A stretch of 14,347 nt of DNA from Actinomycetota bacterium (GCA_026393655.1 JAPKZT010000198.1:1-14347); one strand, 5' to 3'; shown: positions 1-7,734, counted from the stretch's first letter. Translations and numbers: made by a program. The notes: generated by a model from the sequence alone, not told the origin.

Positions 1-886
1 AAGCTTGTTGCAGTTCTGCGCGAGTGTTCATGACAAATGGTCCGTGCTGCTCGACTGGTTCGCCAATTGGTTGACCGCCCAACAAGATGACGTCAAGAGC
101 AGTTGCTCCTGCTGCCTCAATTGTCATGGTGTCGCCGTGTCCGAACACGACTGCTTGACCAAGACCAAAGGGCACTCGCTCTGATCCAGCAAAGCCAGTG
201 CCTTTGAGTCCATACGCAAGTGCATTGAACTGTGGGTTCCATGGCAGCACCATTCGTGCCCCAGGCGAAAGAGTTGCATGTGCCATAACAATCGGTGTCT
301 TGGAAGAACCTGGACCCTGAACGCCATCGATGTCGCCAGCAATAAGACGTATGAGAGTGGTTGCGTCAGGCGTGGTGAGAAGTTTCACCATGTTGGCTTC
401 AAGGTTTTGATACGCAGGCGAGATCATTTTTTGCTTCGACGGCAAGTTGACCCATAACTGCAGGCCATGAAAAAGACCACCAGAGACAACCAAACTTTCA
501 GGTGGTGTTTCAATATGTAAAATTCCGCTTCCCGCTGTCATCCATTGCGTTGCGCCGTTAGAAATAACGCCGCCACCACCGTGAGAATCTTGATGAATGA
601 ATGTTCCGTCCATGATGTACGTGACAGTTTCAAAGCCACGGTGTGGGTGCCAGTCGGTACCGCGTGGCTCGTAGGGGCGGTAATCGACTTCACCCATCTG
701 ATCCATCATGATGAATGGGTCAAGAATATTTTTTGCAATACCCGCAAATGCACGACGAACAGGAAAACCTTCACCCTCAAAACCGCTTGGTGCAGTGGTC
801 ACAGAGCGAACGTGGCGGTCGGTTACTTCGGCACCAGGCGTACTGATGCGCGCAAGCGTGAGTGTGTCGGCGGTGACTGCAGGCAT
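1..886 (-). CDS. Pirin family protein (3' end cut by window)
   Basis: A bicupin protein of the pirin family; some members act as quercetinases or as redox-linked regulators, and the role here cannot be told. I translated it from an ATG at 886, giving 295 codons before the window edge. Pirins are usually about 290-330 residues, so little is missing. The N-terminal cupin carries the expected metal ligands: H80 and H82 in the DWHPHRGFETVTY stretch, and H124 and E126 in GILHIETP. The C-terminal pirin domain ends with LLGGQPIGEPVEQHGPFVMN, typical of the family's conserved end. An AAAGGA ribosome site lies 7 bases before the ATG, supporting this start. It sits 55 bases downstream of the toxin gene on the same strand, and a short inverted repeat in that gap could belong to its promoter. 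Family assignment is secure; substrate and function are not known. Confidence 0.93.
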   Translation of the reverse strand, partial: MPAVTADTLTLARISTPGAEVTDRHVRSVTTAPSGFEGEGFPVRRAFAGIAKNILDPFIMMDQMGEVDYRPYEPRGTDWHPHRGFETVTYIMDGTFIHQDSHGGGGVISNGATQWMTAGSGILHIETPPESLVVSGGLFHGLQLWVNLPSKQKMISPAYQNLEANMVKLLTTPDATTLIRLIAGDIDGVQGPGSSKTPIVMAHATLSPGARMVLPWNPQFNALAYGLKGTGFAGSERVPFGLGQAVVFGHGDTMTIEAAGATALDVILLGGQPIGEPVEQHGPFVMNTRAELQQA

Positions 887-893
887 GCGTGAA

Positions 894-899
894 TCCTTT
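894..899 (-). promoter_or_regulatory. Ribosome binding site of the pirin gene
   Basis: On the minus strand this reads AAAGGA, 7 bases before the ATG at 886. It decides the pirin start, since the next family-conserved segment lies well inside the protein. Confidence 0.6.
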
Positions 900-908
900 A
901 TTGACGGA

Positions 909-922
909 CAACTGATTAGTTG
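909..922. repeat. Short inverted repeat between toxin gene and pirin gene
   Basis: CAACT, a 4-base centre (GATT) and AGTTG form two perfect 5-base arms in the 55-base gap upstream of pirin. It could be a small operator for the pirin gene, or chance. No T-run follows on the minus strand, so it does not look like a terminator. Confidence 0.25.
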
Positions 923-941
923 CGTACACAATTTTACTCGG

Positions 942-1319
942 TCAACGCAGATCTTGAACTTTCCAGTTGCCTTGGGCGCGAATTATTTCGGGGTCTCCCG
1001 TGTAGATTTTCGCGTTGTGGGCGAGTGCAGTTGCCACGCAGAACGCGTCGCCGAGAGCCATTTTGTAGGTCGCCTTAATCTTTGCGGCTGACACCGCTAG
1101 ATCTTGATTAACTTCGACAAACCGTAACTTTTGTCGAAGTGCGGGAAGCACTTGGTTCGAAGCTTTCTCGCCGTGCTTCTTTGAAATTATGTAGAGCACT
1201 TCACAAACATTTACAAGACTGATGACCGGGCGAGAGGCAATGGCCTTTTCAACAAGTGCAGCCGAGGGTCGATCTTCAAGCCATTCAATTACTGCCCATG
1301 AGTCAAGGCAAACGTTCAT
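942..1319 (-). CDS. PIN-domain toxin, VapC type
   Basis: A 125-residue PIN-domain ribonuclease, the usual size for VapC toxins, which cleave RNA (often tRNA or rRNA) when freed from their antitoxin. The acidic active-site residues are all present: D6 in VCLDSW, E40 in NVCEVLY, D91 in ALGDAFCVATA and D109 in YTGDPE. The gene begins with an ATG that overlaps the stop codon of the upstream antitoxin (ATGA), a typical toxin-antitoxin arrangement implying coupled translation. The protein looks complete and catalytically intact. The family is clear from motif spacing; the RNA target cannot be read from sequence. Pirin lies downstream on the same strand but has its own ribosome site and is probably unrelated in function. 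Confidence 0.9.
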   Translation of the reverse strand: MNVCLDSWAVIEWLEDRPSAALVEKAIASRPVISLVNVCEVLYIISKKHGEKASNQVLPALRQKLRFVEVNQDLAVSAAKIKATYKMALGDAFCVATALAHNAKIYTGDPEIIRAQGNWKVQDLR

Positions 1320-1588
1320 CGCGATTCTTTGCTTCGGTCGGCTATCAGCATTTCGAGCATTCCGGAGTCCGAGAATATTCCACGCAAAGTCTTGGTTTTA
1401 TGAACTGATTGAATCAGCACGCCGTTTTCAGAAAGCGAAACTTCTACTTCGTCACCAGGTTCAATACCTAATTCGTCGCGAAACTTTTTCGGAATAACAA
1501 CTTGGCCTTTGGGTCCGACTTTTTGCGCCACGACGCAATCATAGCGCGACGGTATAACTACTGGTATAACTTTCATGAGTGTTGCCAC
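1316..1588 (-). CDS. AbrB/MazE-type antitoxin (partner of the PIN toxin)
   Basis: A 90-residue protein with a swapped-hairpin AbrB/SpoVT DNA-binding domain at about residues 20-62 (KVGPKGQVVIPKKFRDELGI, then PGDEVEVS). The C-terminal third is charged and is the likely toxin-neutralising tail. Its stop overlaps the toxin start. Such antitoxins usually bind their own promoter and repress the operon, with the toxin as co-repressor. The long reading frame starts with GTG at 1588; an ATG at 1576 (fifth codon) is equally plausible, as neither has a strong ribosome site. Just inside the gene, GGTATAACT occurs twice, 12 bases apart on the plus strand, which might serve as an operator but also encodes a repeated VIP tripeptide. 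The DoxX-like gene diverges 28 bases away, so the two promoters must overlap. Confidence 0.88.
   Translation of the reverse strand: MATLMKVIPVVIPSRYDCVVAQKVGPKGQVVIPKKFRDELGIEPGDEVEVSLSENGVLIQSVHKTKTLRGIFSDSGMLEMLIADRSKESR
1551..1571. repeat. Direct repeat GGTATAACT x2 at the antitoxin start
   Basis: The 9-mer GGTATAACT occurs at 1551-1559 and 1563-1571, one helical turn apart. It lies in the first codons of the antitoxin gene and within 70 bases of the divergent DoxX start. It could be a binding site for the AbrB-type antitoxin, or just a by-product of the repeated VIP codons. Confidence 0.35.
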
Positions 1589-1616
1589 TAGCGGGCGCGA
1601 GCAGGGGTGTGTTTAG

Positions 1617-2024
1617 ATGTATCTCGTGAAGAAAATTGCACAAGTCGTCTTGGGGTTGGGGCTCGCATTCGCGGGCACTACGCACCTTGGTTCAAATCGC
1701 ACCGAGTTTCGAGCGCAAGTGCCGTCAGTGTTCAAGGATTATGCCGATTTCGTCGTGTTGGCATCTGGTGTCGTCGAAATTTTGCTCGGGCTTGGCTTGA
1801 TGATCGCATGGAAGTATCGCGCGAAAATCGGTTGGGCAGTGGCCATATTTTTTGTGGCAATATTTTGGGGCAACATTTCGCAATTCGTGAATGGTGTCGA
1901 CGCCTTTGGTTTAAATAGTGACAGGGCCCGAGCAACACGGTTGTTGTTTCAGCCGTTGTTGGTGATCTGGGCACTTTGGTCAACGGGTGCTTGGCAGGCC
2001 TGGCGCGCTCGTCGGCAACCGTGA
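1617..2024 (+). CDS. DoxX-like small membrane protein
   Basis: A 135-residue integral membrane protein with four predicted helices at about residues 5-22, 43-64, 69-88 and 107-123, the usual DoxX plan. The N-terminal helix is followed by GTTHLGSN and a short polar loop, as in DoxX relatives, and the C-terminus is arginine-rich (WRARR), suggesting a cytoplasmic end. The ATG at 1617 has an AGGGGTG ribosome site about 9 bases upstream. DoxX-family proteins have been tied to thiosulfate:quinone oxidoreductase and to membrane oxidoreductase complexes resisting oxidative stress, but most members, including this one, have no known substrate. It diverges from the toxin-antitoxin operon and converges on the SIMPL gene with a 28-base gap in which I see no clear terminator. 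Confidence 0.75.
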   Translation: MYLVKKIAQVVLGLGLAFAGTTHLGSNRTEFRAQVPSVFKDYADFVVLASGVVEILLGLGLMIAWKYRAKIGWAVAIFFVAIFWGNISQFVNGVDAFGLNSDRARATRLLFQPLLVIWALWSTGAWQAWRARRQP

Positions 2025-2052
2025 CCCGGGTTATTGTCGCGAGATATCGAAA

Positions 2053-2832
2053 CTAGTTATTTGTTGCGAACTCAACAAGCACTGACGCGATAACAGTCTT
2101 CTCAATGCTTCTAGTTTCGTAGTATCCACCACTATCACCAGACGAATCGCGAGCGTTCACCTGAAAAGGTCCACTTGACACTGATCGGACCTCGCCAATC
2201 TTGCTGCCAACTGCATCGAGCAAAGTTTCAGCGCGCAACTTTGCATCACTCATCGCTTCAGCCAAAAGTTCTGGTCGAAGTGAATCAAGAGCCTCGAGAT
2301 AATACTCAACGTCCGAGTCTATATTGATCCCCATCGCCAGCAGTTCGCCGAGATCTGCTGCTAACGCAGCTACTTTGTCTACATCGTTCATGCGAATTAT
2401 TACTTGGCGTCTTGCTTCGTAAGACAGAATTCGACCGGTATAGTTTCCGGCTAATTCTTCTTTAATTGAATAACTTGTGATTGAACCAAGCAAGATCGCT
2501 TCGTCTTTAACGTTGTTGGATTTCATGAATTTGACGACTAGGTCAACGCCATCACTGACGCCGGCGATGGTTTTTGCGGCAGAGTCTGCAGATTGCGAGA
2601 TGGTGAGGCTCCAAACCGCTCTATCGGCTTTCATATTGCGTTTTGCAGTGCCACGCACGCTCACCGTATCGCTTCCACGTCGCGAGATCCCTTGACCAAC
2701 ATTTTGTAAACCCCAAGCCAAAGCGACTGCCAATATGACTATCGAAATTGCCAGTGCAAACCGAGAAGAATTTTTATTGCTGAGCAATGCCACTGCGCTT
2801 TTTGTCTCTGATTTATCTTGCTTTATTGGCAT
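2053..2832 (-). CDS. Membrane-anchored SIMPL (DUF541) domain protein
   Basis: A 259-residue protein with a cytoplasmic N-terminal tail, one transmembrane helix at about residues 25-43 (FALAISIVILAVALAWGL) and an outward-facing SIMPL/DUF541 domain filling the rest (about 55-257). The domain opens with DTVSVRGTAKRNMKADRAVW, close to the family's usual first strand and helix, and contains the long helix SLRPELLAEAMSDAKLRAETL typical of the second half. SIMPL proteins form oligomeric rings in some bacteria and have been linked to oxidative-stress tolerance; the biochemical role is unclear. The ATG at 2832 is immediately preceded by TTGGGGG, which is unusually close for a ribosome site and lies within a potential hairpin (2833-2867). 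The HPP gene is 64 bases upstream on the same strand. Confidence 0.88.
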   Translation of the reverse strand: MPIKQDKSETKSAVALLSNKNSSRFALAISIVILAVALAWGLQNVGQGISRRGSDTVSVRGTAKRNMKADRAVWSLTISQSADSAAKTIAGVSDGVDLVVKFMKSNNVKDEAILLGSITSYSIKEELAGNYTGRILSYEARRQVIIRMNDVDKVAALAADLGELLAMGINIDSDVEYYLEALDSLRPELLAEAMSDAKLRAETLLDAVGSKIGEVRSVSSGPFQVNARDSSGDSGGYYETRSIEKTVIASVLVEFATNN

Positions 2833-2867
2833 CCCCCAACACTACTGACCAAAAAGTCATTAGGGGG
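2833..2867 (-). promoter_or_regulatory. Possible leader hairpin upstream of the SIMPL gene
   Basis: Bases 2842-2849 (CTACTGAC) pair with 2856-2863 (GTCATTAG), with one mismatch and a six-base loop. A flanking CCCCC at 2833-2837 can also pair with GGGGG at 2863-2867. In the minus-strand transcript the G-run at 2837-2833 abuts the ATG of the SIMPL gene, so folding would hide the only G-rich ribosome-binding candidate. No experimental support; folding is by eye. Confidence 0.35.
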
Positions 2868-2868
2868 T

Positions 2869-2882
2869 GGCGAGTTGTCGCC
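2869..2882. repeat. Small perfect hairpin after the HPP gene
   Basis: GGCGA, a GTTG loop and TCGCC make a perfect 5-base stem 14 bases beyond the HPP stop codon. On the minus strand a run of five T follows only about 17 bases later, so it is at best a weak terminator. It may simply insulate the HPP gene from the SIMPL gene. Confidence 0.3.
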
Positions 2883-2896
2883 GTGCGCGAGCGAAA

Positions 2897-3400
2897 CTAG
2901 TTTTTGGCCGGGTACTGACGCCACGCAAATGGTTTGTTTATCGCGACTGCAAGCAAAACGAGCAGCACTGCATTCAACAAAACTGGTCGCCAAATAAATT
3001 TGAAGCCAAGATCGGTAACCGCAGGGCCGCCAATGATTGCAGTCAGAGCGGTGCCACCACTTGGTGGGTGCATATAACCAAAGCGCGTCATCAGCCCGAC
3101 GTGCAAGCCGAGCCCAACTGCGATCGCAAGTGGAATGTTGTCGAAAATCTGAGCGGCGGCAACACCGAAAAACGCCGCAACAACGTGAGCGATTAACACT
3201 GCCCCTGGTTGTGCCGCTGGTGCCGATGGCATTGAGAACAAAATAACTGCAGACGCGCCCATCGAAACTACTAATAATGGTGCGACACCACTGAGCAAGG
3301 CATCAGACACGAGCCAAGTGATCGCGATGCCGAGTGCGGCGCCGAATGTGCCGATCAAAGCATCTTTGTTATTACTTTTTGGAGAAGGAAAGATTTTCAT
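2897..3400 (-). CDS. HPP-family integral membrane protein
   Basis: A 167-residue protein with about five hydrophobic segments (roughly 14-34, 41-57, 68-88, 90-104 and 139-155). It carries the family signature HPP at residues 111-113 in the context YMHPPSGGTALTAIIGG, and the upstream conserved segment GASAVILFSMPSAPAAQP. This matches HPP-family proteins (Pfam HPP), some plant plastid members of which have been reported to carry nitrite; the bacterial substrate is mostly unknown, so I leave it open. The gene starts with ATG, weakly preceded by TTGGA, 14 bases after the end of the GNAT-AAA+ gene on the same strand. The two are very likely co-transcribed, though no functional link is known. Confidence 0.88.
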   Translation of the reverse strand: MKIFPSPKSNNKDALIGTFGAALGIAITWLVSDALLSGVAPLLVVSMGASAVILFSMPSAPAAQPGAVLIAHVVAAFFGVAAAQIFDNIPLAIAVGLGLHVGLMTRFGYMHPPSGGTALTAIIGGPAVTDLGFKFIWRPVLLNAVLLVLLAVAINKPFAWRQYPAKN

Positions 3401-3414
3401 AAATCCAACACTAG

Positions 3415-4680
3415 TTAGGCACGACCGAAACGCTTTGATTCATCAGCGAATTGTTTGGCTATTTGTGACGTAATTGACGCATTCGTTCTTGAGATCGACT
3501 GCACAAAGTCGTAACTCGTGATGTGGCTTGGCTCGATACCTTTTCGGGCTCGATCAAAAGCAATGCTTGCCGCGCGTTGCGAAGCAAGTTCGATGTCTCC
3601 CGGGGTAAAACCTTCGGTCGCTTTGACCAAGTCGTTGATTTTAATTTCTCGAGTGTCTAGTCGAGTCAGAATTTTTGTCCAGAGCGCATGGCGCGCATCT
3701 TCGTCTGGTGGGCCAATTGGTATCACAAGGTCAAAGCGGCCAGGGCGCAACACTGCAGGGTCGATATTGCCGACGAAATTGGTCGCACAGACAAGAAGGT
3801 GACCTGCAGGCGTTCGAAATGCTGGGATCATTTTGAGCAGTTCGTTAACAACACCGCGAGTACTCGGGCTCTCGGTTCGCGCCGTTGCAATTTCGTCAAC
3901 TTCGTCGATGAACACGACGATGTTTTCAAGTTTGAGCAGTTCGGTGAGTGCGTTGCGAAGTTCGGCAGCAAGCGAATTTTCGCCGCTATCAAGTTTTGAA
4001 GGCAGCAACTCAACAAATGGCCAACCAAGTCGTCCGGCGATTGCACGCGCGAAAGTTGTTTTGCCCGTTCCCGGAGGGCCGAACAGCATCACTGCAGACG
4101 GTGCGTTCACCCCAATTTTTGCCGCCAATTCTGGGTCGGCAAGCGGGGCGATGATTCGATTTTCGATAAGAGTTTTTTCGGCTTCCATGCCCGCCACGCG
4201 ATCCCACAAGGCTGCATCGCAAAGTTCACCGCCCCACTGATCGACCACGCGCATCGCCGATGGTTCGATCGGCTCTGACTTTTCATAGAGCACTAGACCA
4301 TGCGTCGGGTTGAAGCCACGATTGACGAGCGCTGTTTGACCTGCTTCAAAGTTTGTTAGTAACGCCGAAATGTTGCGGACACCTTCGTGCAAAAGTTTTT
4401 CTTCGAGACGCTGAAGCATCGCCGAGCCGATGCCTTGGTGGCGCCATGCCGGGCTGATCGCGACGATGTTGATCCACGCGTCATCGTTGTTGATTCGACT
4501 TGAGACTAAACCGACAACTGTGTCTTCGGCAACGGCAACTATTGCTGGCGAGCCCGCACTCGTGTCGGCAACAAATTTTGCGATGTCCACTGGTCGCGAG
4601 TCGGCAACACCGCGACAAAGTTCAAGCAGGCGAACAGCCGACGAAATATCGCCAGGCACCAAATCGCGAACTTTGTACAC
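3415..4680 (-). CDS. GNAT acetyltransferase fused to AAA+ ATPase
   Basis: A 421-residue two-domain protein read without interruption. Residues about 1-135 form a GNAT acetyltransferase: NIVAISPAWRHQGIGSAML holds the acetyl-CoA motif (R80, G83, G85), and a late strand with LVNRGFNPTHGLVLYEK closes the fold. Residues about 155-395 are a classic AAA+ module of the CDC48/FtsH-like style: VAGMEAEK lead-in, Walker A GPPGTGKT (201-208), Walker B VVFIDE (255-260), sensor-1 N301 in CATN, arginine-finger region LRPGRFD (311-317), and GFTPGDIE (357-364) as the sensor-2 segment. All nucleotide-binding residues look intact, and no transmembrane segment is seen, so it should be cytoplasmic. It starts at a GTG with no good ribosome site. 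It may couple substrate remodelling to N-acetylation, but that is inference. It lies directly upstream of the HPP gene. Confidence 0.88.
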   Translation of the reverse strand: MYKVRDLVPGDISSAVRLLELCRGVADSRPVDIAKFVADTSAGSPAIVAVAEDTVVGLVSSRINNDDAWINIVAISPAWRHQGIGSAMLQRLEEKLLHEGVRNISALLTNFEAGQTALVNRGFNPTHGLVLYEKSEPIEPSAMRVVDQWGGELCDAALWDRVAGMEAEKTLIENRIIAPLADPELAAKIGVNAPSAVMLFGPPGTGKTTFARAIAGRLGWPFVELLPSKLDSGENSLAAELRNALTELLKLENIVVFIDEVDEIATARTESPSTRGVVNELLKMIPAFRTPAGHLLVCATNFVGNIDPAVLRPGRFDLVIPIGPPDEDARHALWTKILTRLDTREIKINDLVKATEGFTPGDIELASQRAASIAFDRARKGIEPSHITSYDFVQSISRTNASITSQIAKQFADESKRFGRA

Positions 4681-4754
4681 AGTGTCAGGATATTCGTGTT
4701 ATCAGCCCTTACAAACAACCTTTTTAGTGTCGGCAACAACCGACTGCGAGGCGG

Positions 4755-6689
4755 TTACTTGAGAAGTTCTTGAATTTGTGGGTCGTCAACGAGTCGCTTG
4801 CCGAATAATTTCTCACCGACAGTTGACCAATGAGTACGATCGCTGTAAGTAAACCCTTCGGAAACATCAAAGTCTTCGCGGTAGTCAAATTTAACGATCT
4901 CTATTTTTGATAAGTACTCAACCGCAGACTTTTTGGCCAGCCTCTTAAAAATCTTGTCCACTTGAATTGAAAGTTGCTCAGACATCCGAACAGTATTAAG
5001 TTCGCGGACAATTCCTACTAGAGGATTGAACCCGAATAGATCGATTCGCGGTTCTATCTGAGGCCCGAGCCAAACAAACTTTTCGTATTTCTGAATTTGA
5101 ACAGCACTATCTAATATTACTTTTGTATCAATTTTCAGTTGATCGATTTGGATGATATTGCTGTCAATCCAAGTTGATGCTTCAAGCGTAAATAGAATCA
5201 CTTTTACCTCAGGTTTCGAATTGATAATTGTTTTTGAAAGTTCATCTGCGAATTCAGAATGAGACGCGCTATGTCGGTACACGCCGAGCACGAACCTCTC
5301 AGGAAGATTGATGCTCAAAGCGTTGAACAGATCTTCAGCATGACTATCGCCAGCAACCAATATTGGTGGCCCGTAAGTGTTGGTGCACCTCTGAAACTCT
5401 GTGTCGTCTTTGCTACGGCTTAGATCTACGAGAGATGTTTCATAAGCACAATCACGAATCATTTTCACTTCATTTGATGCCATCGCGATGTCACGACGTG
5501 CAAGAGTCTCGGCTGCACTTGCCGGAATGCGCTTGGGGTAGCCACCTGTTTCGATTACACGATTTGCATGAACATAAAGCAACACAGCCGATGCCAAAAT
5601 AGCCACGACCGAGACGATTTCTAATTTTCCGCGCAGGCGACGCACTGGTTCTTCAATTAATCGCCACGAGACAACTCCAGCTAATACACAGCCAGCAACC
5701 ATTGCGCTTTTTTCAATTGCAGTTGGCATCGAATACGGCGTGCCGTAAATCAAAATTTTAGAAAATGCAAGTAACGGTTGGTGCACGAGATAGATACTGA
5801 AAGATGCGCGGCCGATGATTTGAATCGGTTTAAACGACAAGGCAGAGACAATAATTTGCTTTCGAGGCAGAACAAGAAATATGCAAGTTAATCCGACTGG
5901 CACCAGCGAAAGTATTGAAGGCACTGCCTGCTTAGCCGAATAGAACGGAATCAATAACAGCAGTACTGCAAGTGCGACCGCATTGATAATCGTTTTTATG
6001 TTTGCTCTCAGCTCAGTTTGCATCTTGCTTGACACAAACAGCGCACAAAGCCCACCAAACGCAAGTTGCGCAACACGATTTGAAGTTGAAAAGTAAGGTG
6101 CACTTGTTTCAGTTGAACTCAAAATCATCGAAATTAATGACCACGCTGAGACTGCAATAAGAATCATCGCGAGGCGCCGCTTTGTGTTCATAAAGAAAAC
6201 GACAATTGGAAAGACTAAATAAAACTGCTCTTCAATTGCCAGACTCCATAGATGGGCGAGTGGGAGAAACGCGGTATCAGGTGAAAAATAGTTCGTTTCA
6301 CGAGCAATTTGGCGATTTGAAGTCAGCGTCAATACAGACTTGAGCGTCTCAGAATAATTAATGTAATCAACTGGCAGCAACCATTTGTGGGCGAAAAATG
6401 TCGTCACAAATAAAATGACAATCACGGCAGGCAGAATTCGTCGAACTCGACGTCGATAGAACTCGAATGGCGAAAACTCTCCACTGCTTAAATCAGACAA
6501 AGTCTTTCGTGTGATGACGAAACCAGAGATAACAAAGAACACGTCAACACCGAAAAATCCCCCATTGAAGCCGCGAATTGAAGCGTGATAGAGCACCACC
6601 GTAAGAACTGCGATCGCGCGAATTCCGTCTACTTCTTTAATGTGCTGGCTCGCAGGTGCACTATTCACGGTTGCTGGCAATCTCGGCAC
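4755..6689 (-). CDS. OafA/YrhL-type acyltransferase with C-terminal SGNH domain
   Basis: A 644-residue membrane enzyme that likely O-acylates a cell-surface polysaccharide or peptidoglycan. The N-terminal acyltransferase-3 domain (about 18-375, roughly ten helices) has the hallmark DGIRAIAVL, the catalytic-type H35 in LYHAS, GVDVFFVISGFVIT, and LWSLAIEEQFYLVFP. A final helix leads to an extracytoplasmic SGNH hydrolase-like domain: ILVAGDSHAEDLF (G447, D448, S449, H450) and the second catalytic block DRTHWS (D617, H620). Both active sites look complete, so acyl groups could be carried across the membrane and passed to the target outside. The GTG at 6689 has no clear ribosome site; another in-frame GTG at codon 8 is possible. 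The gene diverges from the aldo/keto reductase across 46 bases. The target sugar is unknown, and no polysaccharide cluster is visible here. Confidence 0.92.
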   Translation of the reverse strand: MPRLPATVNSAPASQHIKEVDGIRAIAVLTVVLYHASIRGFNGGFFGVDVFFVISGFVITRKTLSDLSSGEFSPFEFYRRRVRRILPAVIVILFVTTFFAHKWLLPVDYINYSETLKSVLTLTSNRQIARETNYFSPDTAFLPLAHLWSLAIEEQFYLVFPIVVFFMNTKRRLAMILIAVSAWSLISMILSSTETSAPYFSTSNRVAQLAFGGLCALFVSSKMQTELRANIKTIINAVALAVLLLLIPFYSAKQAVPSILSLVPVGLTCIFLVLPRKQIIVSALSFKPIQIIGRASFSIYLVHQPLLAFSKILIYGTPYSMPTAIEKSAMVAGCVLAGVVSWRLIEEPVRRLRGKLEIVSVVAILASAVLLYVHANRVIETGGYPKRIPASAAETLARRDIAMASNEVKMIRDCAYETSLVDLSRSKDDTEFQRCTNTYGPPILVAGDSHAEDLFNALSINLPERFVLGVYRHSASHSEFADELSKTIINSKPEVKVILFTLEASTWIDSNIIQIDQLKIDTKVILDSAVQIQKYEKFVWLGPQIEPRIDLFGFNPLVGIVRELNTVRMSEQLSIQVDKIFKRLAKKSAVEYLSKIEIVKFDYREDFDVSEGFTYSDRTHWSTVGEKLFGKRLVDDPQIQELLK

Positions 6690-6735
6690 TTGCCAAGTCT
6701 AGGATTTATCGCTACACGTGAGATAGATTCGTGAG

Positions 6736-7734
6736 ATGGAATTTAGATATCTCGGCCGAAGCGGCTTCAAAATCTCAGCAATTAGTTACGGCAATTGGAT
6801 AACTCACGGCAGCCAAGTCGAAGAAGAAGCCGCCAACGCCTGCGTCAAGCGCGCACTCGAACTTGGCATCACAACTTTTGATACTGCCGATGTTTATGCA
6901 GGCACAAAGGCAGAAGAAGTTTTAGGTCGTGCGCTTGCTGGCGTGCCGCGCCAGAGCATTGAAGTTTTCACCAAGGTTTATTGGCCAACTGGTGCCGGCG
7001 TCAACGATCGCGGTCTGTCGCGCAAGCACATCATGGATTCAATTCACGGTTCGCTCAAGCGTCTCAAAATGGATCATGTCGATCTGTATCAGGCCCACCG
7101 TTACGACTCTGAGACGCCACTTGAAGAAACAATGCTCGCTTTTGCCGACATCGTGCGTCAAGGTAAAGCCCTATATATAGGTGTCTCAGAATGGGATGCG
7201 GATCAAATCACTCGCGGCGCAGCGCTCGCGCGCGAACTGCAAGTTCCGTTTATTTCTAACCAGCCTCAATATTCGATGCTTTGGCGCGTAATCGAACAAG
7301 AAGTAATCCCTGCTTCGCAGGACGCGGGCATGTCACAAATTGTTTGGTCGCCAATGGCACAAGGCATTTTGAGCGGCAAATATCTGCCAGGTCAACCACC
7401 ACCGGCTGGTTCGCGTGCCACAGATGAACTAAGTGGCAAAAACTTTATTGCGCGTTGGATGAATGACGATGTATTAAACAGAGTTCAACAACTCAAGCCG
7501 ATTGCCGAGAAAGCAGGCATCACTATGGCGCAAATGTCGATCGCCTGGGTATTGCAAAACAAAAACGTCGCAACAGCAATTGTTGGCGCAACCCGACCCG
7601 AGCAACTTGACGACAATGTCAAGGCTGCAGGCATCGTGCTCGAAGCCGACACACTAAAAGCAATCGACAAAGTGCTTGACGGCATCATCATCAGTGACCC
7701 GCGCAAAACCGAGTCACCAAATACGCGACCGTAA
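6736..7734 (+). CDS. Aldo/keto reductase
   Basis: A 332-residue NADPH-dependent aldo/keto reductase, close in layout to the KCNAB/YghZ-like group (voltage-gated potassium channel beta-subunit relatives). The catalytic tetrad is complete: D49 and Y54 in FDTADVYAG, K80 in VFTK and H121 in YQAHRYD. Later segments fit the (beta/alpha)8 barrel: YIGVSEWDADQI, SNQPQYSMLWR, WSPMAQGILSGKY, and the cofactor-binding VGATRPEQLDDN near the C-terminus. The ATG at 6736 begins directly with MEFRYLGRSGFKIS, the usual first strand. It is expected to reduce aldehydes or ketones in the cytoplasm; the substrate is not visible. Its stop codon abuts the stop of the convergent TetR gene with no spacer, so transcripts from the two genes must overlap unless termination occurs inside coding sequence. 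Confidence 0.95.
   Translation: MEFRYLGRSGFKISAISYGNWITHGSQVEEEAANACVKRALELGITTFDTADVYAGTKAEEVLGRALAGVPRQSIEVFTKVYWPTGAGVNDRGLSRKHIMDSIHGSLKRLKMDHVDLYQAHRYDSETPLEETMLAFADIVRQGKALYIGVSEWDADQITRGAALARELQVPFISNQPQYSMLWRVIEQEVIPASQDAGMSQIVWSPMAQGILSGKYLPGQPPPAGSRATDELSGKNFIARWMNDDVLNRVQQLKPIAEKAGITMAQMSIAWVLQNKNVATAIVGATRPEQLDDNVKAAGIVLEADTLKAIDKVLDGIIISDPRKTESPNTRP

Noticed and set aside
545..892. Plus-strand reading frame over the pirin gene
   Set aside because: It lies fully opposite the pirin reading frame, which has clear family motifs and a ribosome site; the plus-strand product has no recognisable features.
3833..4240. Plus-strand reading frame of 135 codons inside the AAA+ gene
   Set aside because: Serine- and alanine-rich product antisense to the Walker motifs; a shadow of the minus-strand gene.
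4729..4744. GTCGG/CCGAC inverted repeat after the acyltransferase gene as a terminator
   Set aside because: Only a 5-base stem, and no T-run follows on the minus strand, where a terminator would be needed.
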